64,000 nucleotides of DNA from JAGWAJ01 sp026707615 (GCA_965207595.1 CBDBMW010000013.1:1-64000), one strand, 5' to 3'; shown: positions 17,801 through 25,812, numbered from the stretch's first letter. Program-made: numbers and translations. The notes: generated from the sequence alone by a model not told the origin.

Positions 17801-18610
17801 CTACGGTATGTCCCTTACACAACGAAAGCCGATGGTACTGCCAGATGAGAGATGGTACCACCGATCTGCGACGCGAAGATCCTCAGGACTTCCGCCCCAG
17901 CCGCCACCGCGTAGGATCCGGAAGTTTTCGTTATCAGGCGCGATCTCTCTACCGAAGCGCGGATTATTTTCTGGACTCATGTTATAGAATTCGCCGTTGT
18001 ATTCGTCGAAACACCATTCCCATGCGTTCCCTGCCATGTCGTATAGGTTATAGCCGTTAGGCGGGAAGCTCCCGACCGGGGCCGTCCATTTCCATTGATC
18101 TGTTCCACCAGTGCTGCCGAAATTCGCGTCTGTATGTGTCATTATATCACCATTGGGATATAATTTTCCAGTCAGATTTCCGCGTGCAGCGTATTCCCAT
18201 TCGGCTTCAGTAGGTAACCGTTTGTTTGCCCATGCGGCGTATGCAGCAGCGTCACGCCAGTTCACTCGGACGACAGGTGCGTCTGGGGCATTGAAGCGCG
18301 GGTTATGCGACAAGGGTGGCTGAGGATAGCCTGTGCTTTCAACGAATTTTTGGTAGCGCGCATTGGTTACTTCATACTGGTCCATATAAAATGCGTTGAG
18401 GGTAACAGTATGCACGGGTTGTTCGTCGCTATCGCCGGTTGCGGAGCCCATCTGAAATGTACCTGCCGGAATCAGGACCATTGTGGCACCGTCAATCTCA
18501 GAAACGATTTCCACAGGATGTTCAGTAGCAGGTGAATCCTCATTGCGGTGTGTGCAAGCGTACATCCCGATACTAACGATACCGATGAGAAGGATTCCAG
18601 CAATTTTCAT
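17801..18610 (-). CDS. FGE-sulfatase-fold lipoprotein, apparently without catalytic cysteines
   Basis: This 269-aa protein has a lipobox near the N-terminus (GMYAC, Cys19), so it should be a lipoprotein. The SUMF1/FGE fold is clear: MVLIPAGTFQMGS, DQYEVTNARYQKF, RLPTEAEWEYAARG, GNAWEWCFDEY and ILRGGGWGG. Formylglycine-generating enzymes carry two cysteines in the segment after RGGSW; here that segment reads GSPEDLRVADRWY with no Cys. It is therefore probably not a sulfatase activator. Its ATG overlaps the selA stop as ATGA, giving coupled translation. Confidence 0.85.
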   Translation of the reverse strand: MKIAGILLIGIVSIGMYACTHRNEDSPATEHPVEIVSEIDGATMVLIPAGTFQMGSATGDSDEQPVHTVTLNAFYMDQYEVTNARYQKFVESTGYPQPPLSHNPRFNAPDAPVVRVNWRDAAAYAAWANKRLPTEAEWEYAARGNLTGKLYPNGDIMTHTDANFGSTGGTDQWKWTAPVGSFPPNGYNLYDMAGNAWEWCFDEYNGEFYNMSPENNPRFGREIAPDNENFRILRGGGWGGSPEDLRVADRWYHLSSGSTIGFRCVRDIP

Positions 18611-20031
18611 AGCGTTTTGGCTACTTGCGTGGCGGTTTCAACGATCCACGTCTGTTCTCTCTCATAGACTGTCCGGAGGTCCAACCAGAAAAGTCCATCC
18701 TTGATTCTACCGATGACAGGAATTGTAGCGTTTCGGAATTGTGCGGCAAGCATTTCAGCGGATATCTGTGCCGATTCAAGCACAAGTGCGACGCTCGGCA
18801 ATGTCTCAACAGGTAGGGCACCGCTCCCAATCTGCCCGTAGGTTTCCGAGACCTGGATGTTGAGTTTTTCGGCGAAAAGGTCTTGGAGTTGCGCTTTGAG
18901 TTTTTCGGCGACAGTGTGGAGTGTCTCTATTGAGCGGGTGTAGCGGTTGAGCATCGGAAACTGTTCAGCGGCCGTGGTGCTGTCAATGAGATAGCGTTGC
19001 AATGTAGCAGATAGACCGGCAATGATAAGCTTATCGACCCGAAGTGCCCGCATCATCGGGTTTTTACGCATCTTTTCGATCCATTCCGATTTACCGACGA
19101 TGAGCCCCGCCTGCGGTCCACCGAGCAGTTTATCCCCGCTAAAAGTGACGATATCGACACCACTGGCGATGCGTTCGCCGACAAGCGGTTCATGCGGCAG
19201 TCCATAAGCTGCCATATCAATGAGCGCACCGCTACCGAGATCTTCCATTGTCGGAATGCGCTGCTGTGCCCCAAGTTCTGTTATTTCTTCCATGGTGGGT
19301 GTCGAAGTGAAACCGAGAATTTTGTAGTTGCTCGGATGCACCTTGAGCAAGAGTCCAGTGTTTTCATTGATAGCCTCGGCGTAATCTCGGAGGTGCGTTC
19401 GGTTGGTGGTACCGACTTCTCGGAGTATCGCGCCGCTTGCCGCCATGACATCTGGGATACGGAACGCACCCCCGATTTCGATTAACTCTCCGCGTGAGAC
19501 GATGACCTCTTTACCACGTGCCACAGTCTGGAGCGCGAGTAGCACCGCGGCGGCGTTGTTATTGACAACTGTGGAAGCTTCACAGCCTGTTAACTGCTGT
19601 AGGAGCGGTTCGGTGATTCGATCCCGATGTCCGCGCCTGCCTGTTTCAATGTCGTATTCGAGGTTGACATAGTTTTGCGCAGCTTGTTGGATGGCTTCGC
19701 AGGCATCGTTGCTGAGCAAAGACCTGCCTAAGTTGGTATGTGTGACCGTGCCTGTTGCGTTAACGATAGGACGCATGCGGGGTGCTGTTTTGGCTGCAAT
19801 TTTCTGGCGTGTCCGTTCGGCGTATTCTGTGTGTTCTGGGAGTTGTGTCTGATTTCCGCTTAGGATTTCGCTTCGGATGTCAGCAACGACGGCACGTAGT
19901 GTTTCTATAACAAGTGGACGCGCGTAGGTGGCTTGCAATTCGAGCATCTCCTGTGTGTTCAGGAGTTTTTCGATGGCGGGTAATTGCCGTAGGAGGTCTT
20001 TTGTGTGATCAGTTGTCAAAATGGTTTCCAA
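18607..20031 (-). CDS. selA: L-seryl-tRNA(Sec) selenium transferase
   Basis: This 474-aa protein matches SelA in length and order: NATGTVTHTNLGRS near 91-104, then GRRGHRD near 131-137, VNNNAAAVLLAL, TNRTHLRDY, and the PLP-binding lysine K301 in FSGDKLLGGPQAG. It converts seryl-tRNA(Sec) to selenocysteinyl-tRNA(Sec). No selB, selD or selC is visible in the window. A near-consensus promoter lies at 20,082-20,110. The gene ends in an ATGA overlap with the FGE-fold lipoprotein. Confidence 0.93.
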   Translation of the reverse strand: METILTTDHTKDLLRQLPAIEKLLNTQEMLELQATYARPLVIETLRAVVADIRSEILSGNQTQLPEHTEYAERTRQKIAAKTAPRMRPIVNATGTVTHTNLGRSLLSNDACEAIQQAAQNYVNLEYDIETGRRGHRDRITEPLLQQLTGCEASTVVNNNAAAVLLALQTVARGKEVIVSRGELIEIGGAFRIPDVMAASGAILREVGTTNRTHLRDYAEAINENTGLLLKVHPSNYKILGFTSTPTMEEITELGAQQRIPTMEDLGSGALIDMAAYGLPHEPLVGERIASGVDIVTFSGDKLLGGPQAGLIVGKSEWIEKMRKNPMMRALRVDKLIIAGLSATLQRYLIDSTTAAEQFPMLNRYTRSIETLHTVAEKLKAQLQDLFAEKLNIQVSETYGQIGSGALPVETLPSVALVLESAQISAEMLAAQFRNATIPVIGRIKDGLFWLDLRTVYEREQTWIVETATQVAKTL

Positions 20032-20081
20032 GGAATCTGTTTCTACAAAAAAATAATGATTTTAGGAATAATCTATTTGGT

Positions 20082-20110
20082 AGGATAGCATATTATAGAT
20101 GGATTGTCAA
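20082..20110 (-). promoter_or_regulatory. Promoter of selA
   Basis: On the minus strand, TTGACA (20,105-20,110) is followed after 17 bases by TATCCT (20,082-20,087), 50 bases upstream of the selA ATG. The 221-bp repeat element begins only 16 bases further upstream, so it borders but does not break this promoter. Confidence 0.6.
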
Positions 20111-20125
20111 ATTCTATTAGAGTAA

Positions 20126-20346
20126 CGAGTTGTGCTAAATAACTATTTGTAAAATATAGATTTACATCAGCATAACGTTTTGTCCGTAATTCGCGTATAT
20201 GGATATGATCTTTAGTCCCGTAGGGACGATATGTTTATAGAAATACGTCATTAACCCCTTTTTAGTCCCGTAGGGACGATATGTTTATGGGACAATATCA
20301 ATATCTGTGAAAATAACAAAAACAATGAGTTAATTAGCACAAGTCG
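20126..20346. mobile_element. 221-bp MITE-like element, left copy
   Basis: The element begins CGAGTTGTGCTAAATAACT and ends AGTTAATTAGCACAAGTCG, which are inverted copies of each other with two mismatches. Inside are two tandem copies of TTTAGTCCCGTAGGGACGAT followed by ATGTTTAT. It is flanked on both sides by the direct repeat TTAGAGTAA (20,117-20,125 and 20,347-20,355), which looks like a 9-bp target duplication. The copy at 22,864-23,084 is its reverse complement with about two differences. There is no coding frame, so it must be moved by a transposase encoded elsewhere. Confidence 0.8.
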
Positions 20347-20349
20347 TTA

Positions 20350-20387
20350 GAGTAATGTTAAGAATAAAGAGTAATGTTAAGAATAAA
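20350..20387. repeat. 19-bp tandem repeat beside the promoter of the 590-aa gene
   Basis: GAGTAATGTTAAGAATAAA is present twice, head to tail, at 20,350-20,368 and 20,369-20,387. It directly abuts the -35 box at 20,389. Its place and exact repetition suggest an activator or repressor site. The first three bases also belong to the target-duplication sequence of the MITE. Confidence 0.55.
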
Positions 20388-20388
20388 T

Positions 20389-20417
20389 TTGACATCTACT
20401 ATTTTTTGTGTTATTAT
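20389..20417 (+). promoter_or_regulatory. Promoter of the 590-aa gene
   Basis: TTGACA (20,389-20,394), a 17-base spacer and TATTAT (20,412-20,417) form a near-consensus promoter. The leader to the GTG start is about 160 bases long and contains short self-complementary segments around 20,455-20,520. Confidence 0.7.
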
Positions 20418-20581
20418 TAAAATTGATAAAGTAAAATCTAACCTCGTCGCTTAGATGTGTTATGCATCTCCTCCGGTCCTGACGTGCTTTCATCGGGAAT
20501 CCTGCGGGTTAGTAATCTGAGTTTATCGGATTTTTCATAGGATATGGTTTTGTCCTCCTTTACAAAAGAAAGGGGCATGTC

Positions 20582-22354
20582 GTGCACAAAGCTGAAAATG
20601 GACTTTTTTTTCCATTAGATGATACGCCTTTTGAAGAAATACAACGTGTTAAGCAGTGTCTTGAAGATGCTGGTTTTTCCGCTGAGGATCAAGAGTGGCT
20701 CGTTGAGGTTTTTAAGCGTCCAGATTGCTTTGGCGATCCGAGCGGTGAATCCGTATTCAGAAATGAGTTTCGTCCGTTTGATGACGAGTTAAAATCAGGT
20801 TTAGAGACTTTATTGGAAGAATGGACTCAAGGTGAAAAGGACGGCCAAACCCGCCTGATGCTTCTTTTTAGTTCCATGCTTAATTTTGGGCCCGGAGGTA
20901 TTAGATATCTGTCACCCAATACTAAACTCAAGGAGTCGGAAAATAGATCGGAGGATGTCCCTGAATGGGTTAGCGAGTTCCAGACACATGCAAAATTCAG
21001 CCCAGAGAGTTTGAAAAAACTAAGTAAAATTAAGTATCCACGGAGTGCTTCTTTAGACGTTAATAACCTGTTGCTGTTTCTCTTTCCAGAAGGGGTGCCT
21101 TTAGACAAAGTCGTCGATCTGGATTTATTAAACAAAACCCAGCCCAGCAGCTGGTCTCACGGCGATTTTAATGCTACAGGACAGTTTGAACAACTTGAAC
21201 AACTTCACCCGTGGTTAATCTGGAGATTTCGCGCAAATACGAAACTTCGCCGGATGGTCGGATTAAACACATTACAGCAAAAATTTTCTGAATTCTCAGA
21301 TGATGTTTTGGTTGATAAGATTTTTGGACTCCTGAATGCCATTCACTTTGCATTGGGCATGGCACTCGGCCCTGGTGCTTCTTTGAATGAGGGATGGCAA
21401 CTTGTTGCAGATGAGTTGCTACCATTTTTTAACTTGCTAGATGCAAAGAAACCTGATTCAAATCCCGAATGCTCAACCTTGCTCAAAGCGTGGTGGCATT
21501 TGGCCAAACATATTTTTAGTTGGGGTATGGGGAATCTGGAACGAGAGTTATCGGATGATCTGAAAGAGAGGCTCATTGAAAGTGCCTCGCGGCATATCGG
21601 TATTTTGCGCTCTGTGTTAAGGGATACCCCTGAAGTCTTTGAAGATAGAGATGTTCGCGATTTTTATGACAAGGCTTTTTATGTTTTGTTATGTTTTGCC
21701 CCTGGGTGGAAATGCTTGAAGCCTTTGTTGCTCGCTTTTACGGGGATGACCAAGCAAGCTGTTGCGTCAGACCTACGCACATGGTCGGAACATGACAGCA
21801 AAGAAAATCCGCCAGAAATATATTCACGGGTCCCGAATTGGATTGAAGTTGCAATGTATCCTCAAAATCTACAGAGCGAATTAGAGAAAGACCCATACTT
21901 ACAAAACTTACGTGAAGAATTTGCCAAGTTTTGTCTCGGTAAGCTCAGAACAAAGGTAAAGAATAAAGATACCGATTACAACAATGCGGATTTTGTGGAA
22001 CCTCGTCCGGCGTGGCGGCAGTGTTATGTGCAAGCATTGGCTGCGTTGCGTGTTAATCCCGGTGGACGAGGACACCGAACCCTTTTCTGGCTATTAAACA
22101 ATGATCCTGATGAGACGGTCAGAAAACTTGCTAAGAAGGCACATAAACGGGTGCGACATCTTGACCGGAACAAATCGAATTTAGATGAGAGTGCATCGCC
22201 GCGAAGGCCGCTGTTTGAAGCGTTCTGGTGGTTGCGCCAAGCACATCTCATAACGCTTGGCATAGAAATTGATCAGGCAGGGGCAATGCGGACGCGCCGG
22301 AGAGAATTGCACCGGACACAGGAAAAAGATGATCGTTACGAGCGGAAAAGATAG
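20582..22354 (+). CDS. 590-aa protein of unknown function, bracketed by inverted MITE copies
   Basis: I do not recognise this protein. It starts at a GTG with AAAGGGG 6 bases upstream. It is soluble and mainly alpha-helical, rich in Trp and Leu, with no signal peptide, P-loop or obvious nuclease motif. The C-terminal part (about 485-545) reads PAWRQCYVQALAALRVNPGG followed by a segment ending LLNNDPDETVRKLAKKAHKR, like one HEAT-type helical repeat, and the last 40 residues are very basic. It has its own promoter and a 53-aa basic protein behind it. Together they form a two-gene unit between inverted repeat elements. Codon use resembles the surrounding genes. Confidence 0.75.
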   Translation: MHKAENGLFFPLDDTPFEEIQRVKQCLEDAGFSAEDQEWLVEVFKRPDCFGDPSGESVFRNEFRPFDDELKSGLETLLEEWTQGEKDGQTRLMLLFSSMLNFGPGGIRYLSPNTKLKESENRSEDVPEWVSEFQTHAKFSPESLKKLSKIKYPRSASLDVNNLLLFLFPEGVPLDKVVDLDLLNKTQPSSWSHGDFNATGQFEQLEQLHPWLIWRFRANTKLRRMVGLNTLQQKFSEFSDDVLVDKIFGLLNAIHFALGMALGPGASLNEGWQLVADELLPFFNLLDAKKPDSNPECSTLLKAWWHLAKHIFSWGMGNLERELSDDLKERLIESASRHIGILRSVLRDTPEVFEDRDVRDFYDKAFYVLLCFAPGWKCLKPLLLAFTGMTKQAVASDLRTWSEHDSKENPPEIYSRVPNWIEVAMYPQNLQSELEKDPYLQNLREEFAKFCLGKLRTKVKNKDTDYNNADFVEPRPAWRQCYVQALAALRVNPGGRGHRTLFWLLNNDPDETVRKLAKKAHKRVRHLDRNKSNLDESASPRRPLFEAFWWLRQAHLITLGIEIDQAGAMRTRRRELHRTQEKDDRYERKR

Positions 22355-22453
22355 TCTGCTTCTGAAAAATGTTAAAAAATATCGGATATGTTGAATTTTT
22401 TACTATCCTTTTCGTCGGAGCTGACTCTATATTTTTAAATGGATAGAATTTTG

Positions 22454-22469
22454 ACGCGAATGTTCGCGT
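22454..22469. promoter_or_regulatory. Perfect dyad upstream of the 53-aa gene
   Basis: ACGCGAA-TG-TTCGCGT is a perfect 7+2+7 palindrome 36 bases upstream of the small basic gene. It is preceded by TT, giving TTGACG at its start. It could be an operator or a short attenuator hairpin between the 590-aa gene and the small gene. Confidence 0.4.
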
Positions 22470-22505
22470 GGAGTGAGAAATTGCTATAAAAAGGAGGTGA
22501 TAACA

Positions 22506-22667
22506 ATGGCGAAATCAAGTGGCAACCGTTCAGGTGGTAATCGCGGCGGTAAAGGCGGAAACCGAGCAGGCGGTAAAGGTAAGGGACCTGGTGGCTGGCC
22601 AAGTAAAACCGGAAAACCTTCTGGTGGTGGTAGAACTAATGCTCCATCTAAAGCGAAAGGAAAATAG
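22506..22667 (+). CDS. 53-aa Gly/Lys/Arg-rich basic protein
   Basis: The ATG at 22,506 follows an ideal ribosome-binding site (AAGGAGGTGATAACA), the best in the window, so strong translation is likely. The peptide is low-complexity: SGG, RGG, GGK and NRxGG units with a single Trp and no acidic residue. Such peptides bind nucleic acids without a fixed fold, as in RGG boxes and histone-like tails. It lies 150 bases behind the 590-aa gene inside the same repeat-bracketed unit. Role unknown. The 196 bases after it hold only a weak GATTGAT/ATCAATC stem before TTTT, a possible terminator near 22,684-22,720. Confidence 0.7.
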   Translation: MAKSSGNRSGGNRGGKGGNRAGGKGKGPGGWPSKTGKPSGGGRTNAPSKAKGK

Positions 22668-22863
22668 TAATGGGTCGGTAGGGATTGATCCGTGATATTC
22701 GTTAATTGCATCAATCTTTTGTCAGTCATTTCGTTTGATAAGTTAGGAAATCATAATTTGTGGGTTAATACTCATACTTTTGATCACTCTAATGATTGAT
22801 AGGTAGGATTAATTGTGGTATCTCTTCACTATCAAACCCTACTTCCACATTTTGTTATAGTAA

Positions 22864-23084
22864 CGCCTTGTGCTAATTAACTCATTGTTTTTGTTGTTTT
22901 CACAGATATTGATATTGTCCCATAAACATATCGTCCCTACGGGACTAAAAAGGGGTTAATGACGTATTTCTATAAACATATCGTCCCTACGGGACTAAAG
23001 ATCATATCCATATACGCGAATTACGGACAAAACGTTATGCTGATGTAAATCTATATTTTACAAATAGTTATTTAGCACAACTCG
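22864..23084. mobile_element. 221-bp MITE-like element, right (inverted) copy
   Basis: This is the reverse complement of 20,126-20,346 with about two base differences, including the paired GTCCCGTAGGGAC palindromes. It is flanked by TTATAGTAA (22,855-22,863) and TTATAGTAG (23,085-23,093), different from the flanks of the left copy. That argues for two separate insertions of the same element rather than the two ends of one transposon. Confidence 0.8.
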
Positions 23085-23198
23085 TTATAGTAGTTAATAT
23101 CAGCACTTTGAGGATTTAAGTGCCTCTTTGATTCCATTTGGAATCGTGCGATGACGAATTTTCCGAGATTTTATAGTAAAATCACAGAGGTGAAATTT

Positions 23199-24857
23199 AT
23201 GAAAACGAATTTTCCCGGTGGCGCGAACGAAATTGGCGCGTCCTCCACTTTAATTGAGATTGATGAATATCGTATTCTTGTAGATGCAGGTATCCGAATG
23301 GGACCGGGTCAGGACTCACCGCTGCCCGATTTCCCGGATTTTGATAAGGTGGGCATGCCTGCTGCGGTACTCCTCACGCATGCACACGCTGATCACACAG
23401 GCGCGCTGCCAGTGCCAGTATTGAGAAATCTTTGGCTTGAAGGTGTGAAGATCTACTGGACACCTGCTACGAAGGCCATCACACGAGTGATGTTAGAAGA
23501 CAGCGTGAATCGGATGAAGCATGAGGAACAGGAAGAGGGGAAACAGCCCTTGTATACACGCGACGATGTAGACGTGTTCTGGCATTGCAAGGAAGAGGAA
23601 GTGCCTTGGCTTGAACCCGTACCAATCTGTGAAGGTGTAACAGCCACATGGATTCCCGCGGGACATATTTTAGGCGCGGCAATGATTTATATTCAGGGCA
23701 AAAGCGAAAGTATCTTGATGACGGGTGATGTATCTGCCACGAATCAGTTGACTATTCCAGGGATGGTTGTGCCTGAGTGGGTCAAACCTGATGTGATGGT
23801 GATAGAGTCAACTTATGGGCATCGCCAGCATGAAAGAACCCGTAAGCAAGAAGCGAGAAGACTTGCTGAGGATGTAGCCCAAACGATTGAAAAAGGTGGC
23901 AAAGTGTTAATTCCAGCATTTGCAGTTGGGCGTGCTCAGGAAGCCATTCTGATTTTGAAACACGCAATGGAAAGTGGAGAGATTCCTCCGTTTCCAGTGT
24001 ACGTTGATGGAATGGTCCGAGACATCAATCGTATATATTCGGATCCAGATTTTGCTGATGAACTTTCGCCTTCCTTACAACGCAAAGCAGAGCGCGGTGA
24101 GAACCTTTTCTATTCCGATGTAATAGAAGAGGTAGCGCGCAGTCAGAAACCCGAAGGCATTTTAGCAGGGAAACCTTGTTGCATTGTGGCATCTTCTGGG
24201 ATGTTAATTGGCGGTAAGTCAAGTGAATACGCTAAGCACTTAGCAGGTGATCCGAAGAATTTGATTGCGATTACTGGGTATCAGGCTGAAGGCAATCCTG
24301 GACGTGCCCTATGGGATTGGGTGGAAGCAGGTAGGCAACCAGATAGGATATGGCACCTAAAGGATCAAGCTGATATTTATCAAATGAGAAATATCAGTCA
24401 AGTAACTGTGCGTGTGGAATGTCAAGTGAAAAAATATTCGCTTTCAGCACACGCGGACAGTGAGGAACTGCTGACATTAGTTGGGAAAATGCAACCGCGT
24501 AAACTGTTTCTCGTCCACGGTGATGCGGACGCACGCGGAGAATTGTTTAAATCTGTTCACAAAGCGTTTCTAAGTATAGATGTGCAACTTCCACAAAATG
24601 GTGAGGTCTATTCGATAGAAAAGCGAATCGGTATTGCTTGCGGGAGTAGACACACTATGGAGAGAGTTCTCTCTGAACTCCACGCGTGTCTATTGGAAAT
24701 GCGAAAGAAAGGGCCATTCCACACCCGGGAATTGGCTGAATTCTGGTTCGGCAGTGAAGCAATCACGGAAATAGTGGTTAAGTTCGTTGAATGGTGCTTG
24801 TCTTTGGATCGGGAATTTTTCAGGCGTGGGTCCAACAATTTGTTTTACCTACGTTAA
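23199..24857 (+). CDS. Metallo-beta-lactamase/beta-CASP ribonuclease family protein
   Basis: This 552-aa protein starts at the ATG at 23,199 behind AGAGGTG. The metal site HAHADH is at 61-66. A beta-CASP domain follows (MVIESTYGHR, IPAFAVGRAQE, ITGYQAEGNPGR), and then an RMMBL segment (SLSAHADSEELL and LFLVHGD). This is the architecture of archaeal-type CPSF and bacterial RNA-processing nucleases. A C-terminal addition of about 65 residues resembles a winged helix. It probably cuts RNA. It stands alone with a strong terminator behind it; the promoter may overlap the right MITE. Confidence 0.88.
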   Translation: MKTNFPGGANEIGASSTLIEIDEYRILVDAGIRMGPGQDSPLPDFPDFDKVGMPAAVLLTHAHADHTGALPVPVLRNLWLEGVKIYWTPATKAITRVMLEDSVNRMKHEEQEEGKQPLYTRDDVDVFWHCKEEEVPWLEPVPICEGVTATWIPAGHILGAAMIYIQGKSESILMTGDVSATNQLTIPGMVVPEWVKPDVMVIESTYGHRQHERTRKQEARRLAEDVAQTIEKGGKVLIPAFAVGRAQEAILILKHAMESGEIPPFPVYVDGMVRDINRIYSDPDFADELSPSLQRKAERGENLFYSDVIEEVARSQKPEGILAGKPCCIVASSGMLIGGKSSEYAKHLAGDPKNLIAITGYQAEGNPGRALWDWVEAGRQPDRIWHLKDQADIYQMRNISQVTVRVECQVKKYSLSAHADSEELLTLVGKMQPRKLFLVHGDADARGELFKSVHKAFLSIDVQLPQNGEVYSIEKRIGIACGSRHTMERVLSELHACLLEMRKKGPFHTRELAEFWFGSEAITEIVVKFVEWCLSLDREFFRRGSNNLFYLR

Positions 24858-24883
24858 TCCGATTGAGGATTGTACCCTTAAAG

Positions 24884-24920
24884 AAGTGCCTCGGCAAAAT
24901 TGTCGGGGCACTTTGTTTTT
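24884..24920 (+). terminator. Rho-independent terminator of the beta-CASP gene
   Basis: AAGTGCCTCGGCAA and TTGTCGGGGCACTT form a 14-bp stem with two G-U pairs and a very short loop. It is followed by TTGTTTTT, 27 bases after the stop codon. The T-run is shared with the edge of the adjoining repeat element. Confidence 0.8.
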
Positions 24921-25050
24921 ATAGTAGATTCCGTAATTACTTATACACTTGTATCGCTGTGTGAACTATGAAGTTGTGTGTTCCAATGGCACAGGAAACC
25001 AACGGTCTCCTATGCTACAGATGTAAATTTATTTTCGGATTTTACTATAA
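24919..25050. mobile_element. 132-bp MITE-like element, copy A
   Basis: It begins TTATAGTAGATTCCGTAATT and ends GGATTTTACTATAA, inverted copies of each other. The centre carries a small palindrome of the AGGAAACCAACGG type ending GCTACA. Copy B at 25,172 has the same ends but a different central hairpin. It contains no coding capacity. Confidence 0.65.
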
Positions 25051-25106
25051 GATTATCTGTGTTTATACGCGACATTCTGACGAAGTTTAAGGATTTCTTT
25101 AAATTC

Positions 25107-25135
25107 TTGACTTAGTGGGCAAAGTAGGGTATACT
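25107..25135 (+). promoter_or_regulatory. Promoter of hicBA
   Basis: TTGACT (25,107-25,112), a 17-base spacer and TATACT (25,130-25,135) form a near-consensus promoter. The next gene on this strand is hicB, 163 bases downstream, with a MITE-like element in between. Confidence 0.65.
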
Positions 25136-25171
25136 TCTCGTGCATACGCTTTATCAACACTTGAAGCAATT

Positions 25172-25276
25172 TTATAGTAGATCCCGTAATTACTTGGACA
25201 CTTAGCATCGGTTCGGTTAGGAAACCGAACCTACCGGGAGATGAAAGTGTGTATTTATTTTTGGAATTTACTATAA
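25172..25276. mobile_element. 105-bp MITE-like element, copy B, in the hicBA leader
   Basis: The ends are TTATAGTAGATCCCGTAATT and GGAATTTACTATAA. The centre is the hairpin CGGTTCGGTTAGG/CCGAACCTACCG also found at 16,354-16,421. The element lies between the hicBA promoter and the hicB start, so its hairpin will be part of the mRNA leader. Confidence 0.65.
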
Positions 25277-25297
25277 CGTTGTAAATGTGAGGATTCC

Positions 25298-25582
25298 ATG
25301 AAAAATCTTGTGATAACGGAAGAAATTTGGAAAGAGGGCAATATGTATATCGCTTACTGCCCAGAGTTAGACGTTGTAAGTTGCGGTAAGAGCATTGAAG
25401 AAGCAGGGAAAAATCTTCTTGAAGTTATTGAAATTCAATTAGAAGAAACCGCTCGGCTTGGAACACTCGAGACGTTTTTGGAAGAAGCGGGTTACGATTT
25501 GAATACTTCACAACCGACCCTTCAGCTTGATAAACAAGTAGTAGCCTTTAACCAACGTACCATACCTCTTGGTGCCCTCTAA
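25298..25582 (+). CDS. hicB: HicB-family antitoxin
   Basis: This 94-aa protein has the HicB partial RNase-H fold: YIAYCPELDVVSCGKSIEEA and the following LLEVIEIQLEE helix. There is no DNA-binding HTH or ribbon-helix-helix segment at the C-terminus; instead it ends in a short variable tail. The antitoxin-first order and the TAATG overlap with hicA fit a HicBA pair. It should neutralise HicA by direct binding. Confidence 0.8.
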   Translation: MKNLVITEEIWKEGNMYIAYCPELDVVSCGKSIEEAGKNLLEVIEIQLEETARLGTLETFLEEAGYDLNTSQPTLQLDKQVVAFNQRTIPLGAL

Positions 25583-25812
25583 TGCCAAAACTTTCGCCAA
25601 CAGACTGGCGAACCCAAGTTAGGATTTTTGAAAAATTCGGGTGTCGTTATATTCGGCAAAAAGGGTCGCATCTCATCTATCACCACCCGAATGCAAGACG
25701 CGCTGTAGTTATTCCGCGCCATGATGAAGTTCCAGTTGCCATCATCACCAATAATATGCGAACTGTTAACATGAGCAGAGAAGAATACTTTCGACTGCTC
25801 TCAGAAGTTTAA
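25582..25812 (+). CDS. hicA: HicA-family mRNA interferase toxin
   Basis: This 76-aa protein has the dsRNA-binding-like HicA fold with the catalytic histidine in KGSHLIY and the trailing VVIPRHDEV. HicA cleaves mRNAs when free. The start overlaps the hicB stop as TAATG. It converges on the cytochrome gene, 88 bases away. Confidence 0.82.
   Translation: MPKLSPTDWRTQVRIFEKFGCRYIRQKGSHLIYHHPNARRAVVIPRHDEVPVAIITNNMRTVNMSREEYFRLLSEV

Noticed and set aside
18607..18609. TGA at the end of selA read as selenocysteine
   Set aside because: The protein is already full length for SelA, the TGA forms an ATGA start-stop overlap, and no SECIS-like hairpin follows in the right place.
20214..20290. Repeated TTTAGTCCCGTAGGGACGAT as a CRISPR array
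   Set aside because: Only two copies per place, the two spacings are part of a larger 221-bp element present as an inverted copy, and no cas gene is near.
20117..23093. One composite transposon with 221-bp terminal repeats
   Set aside because: Each arm has its own different flanking duplication and its own inner-outer inverted ends, and no transposase lies between them. Two separate insertions explain it better.
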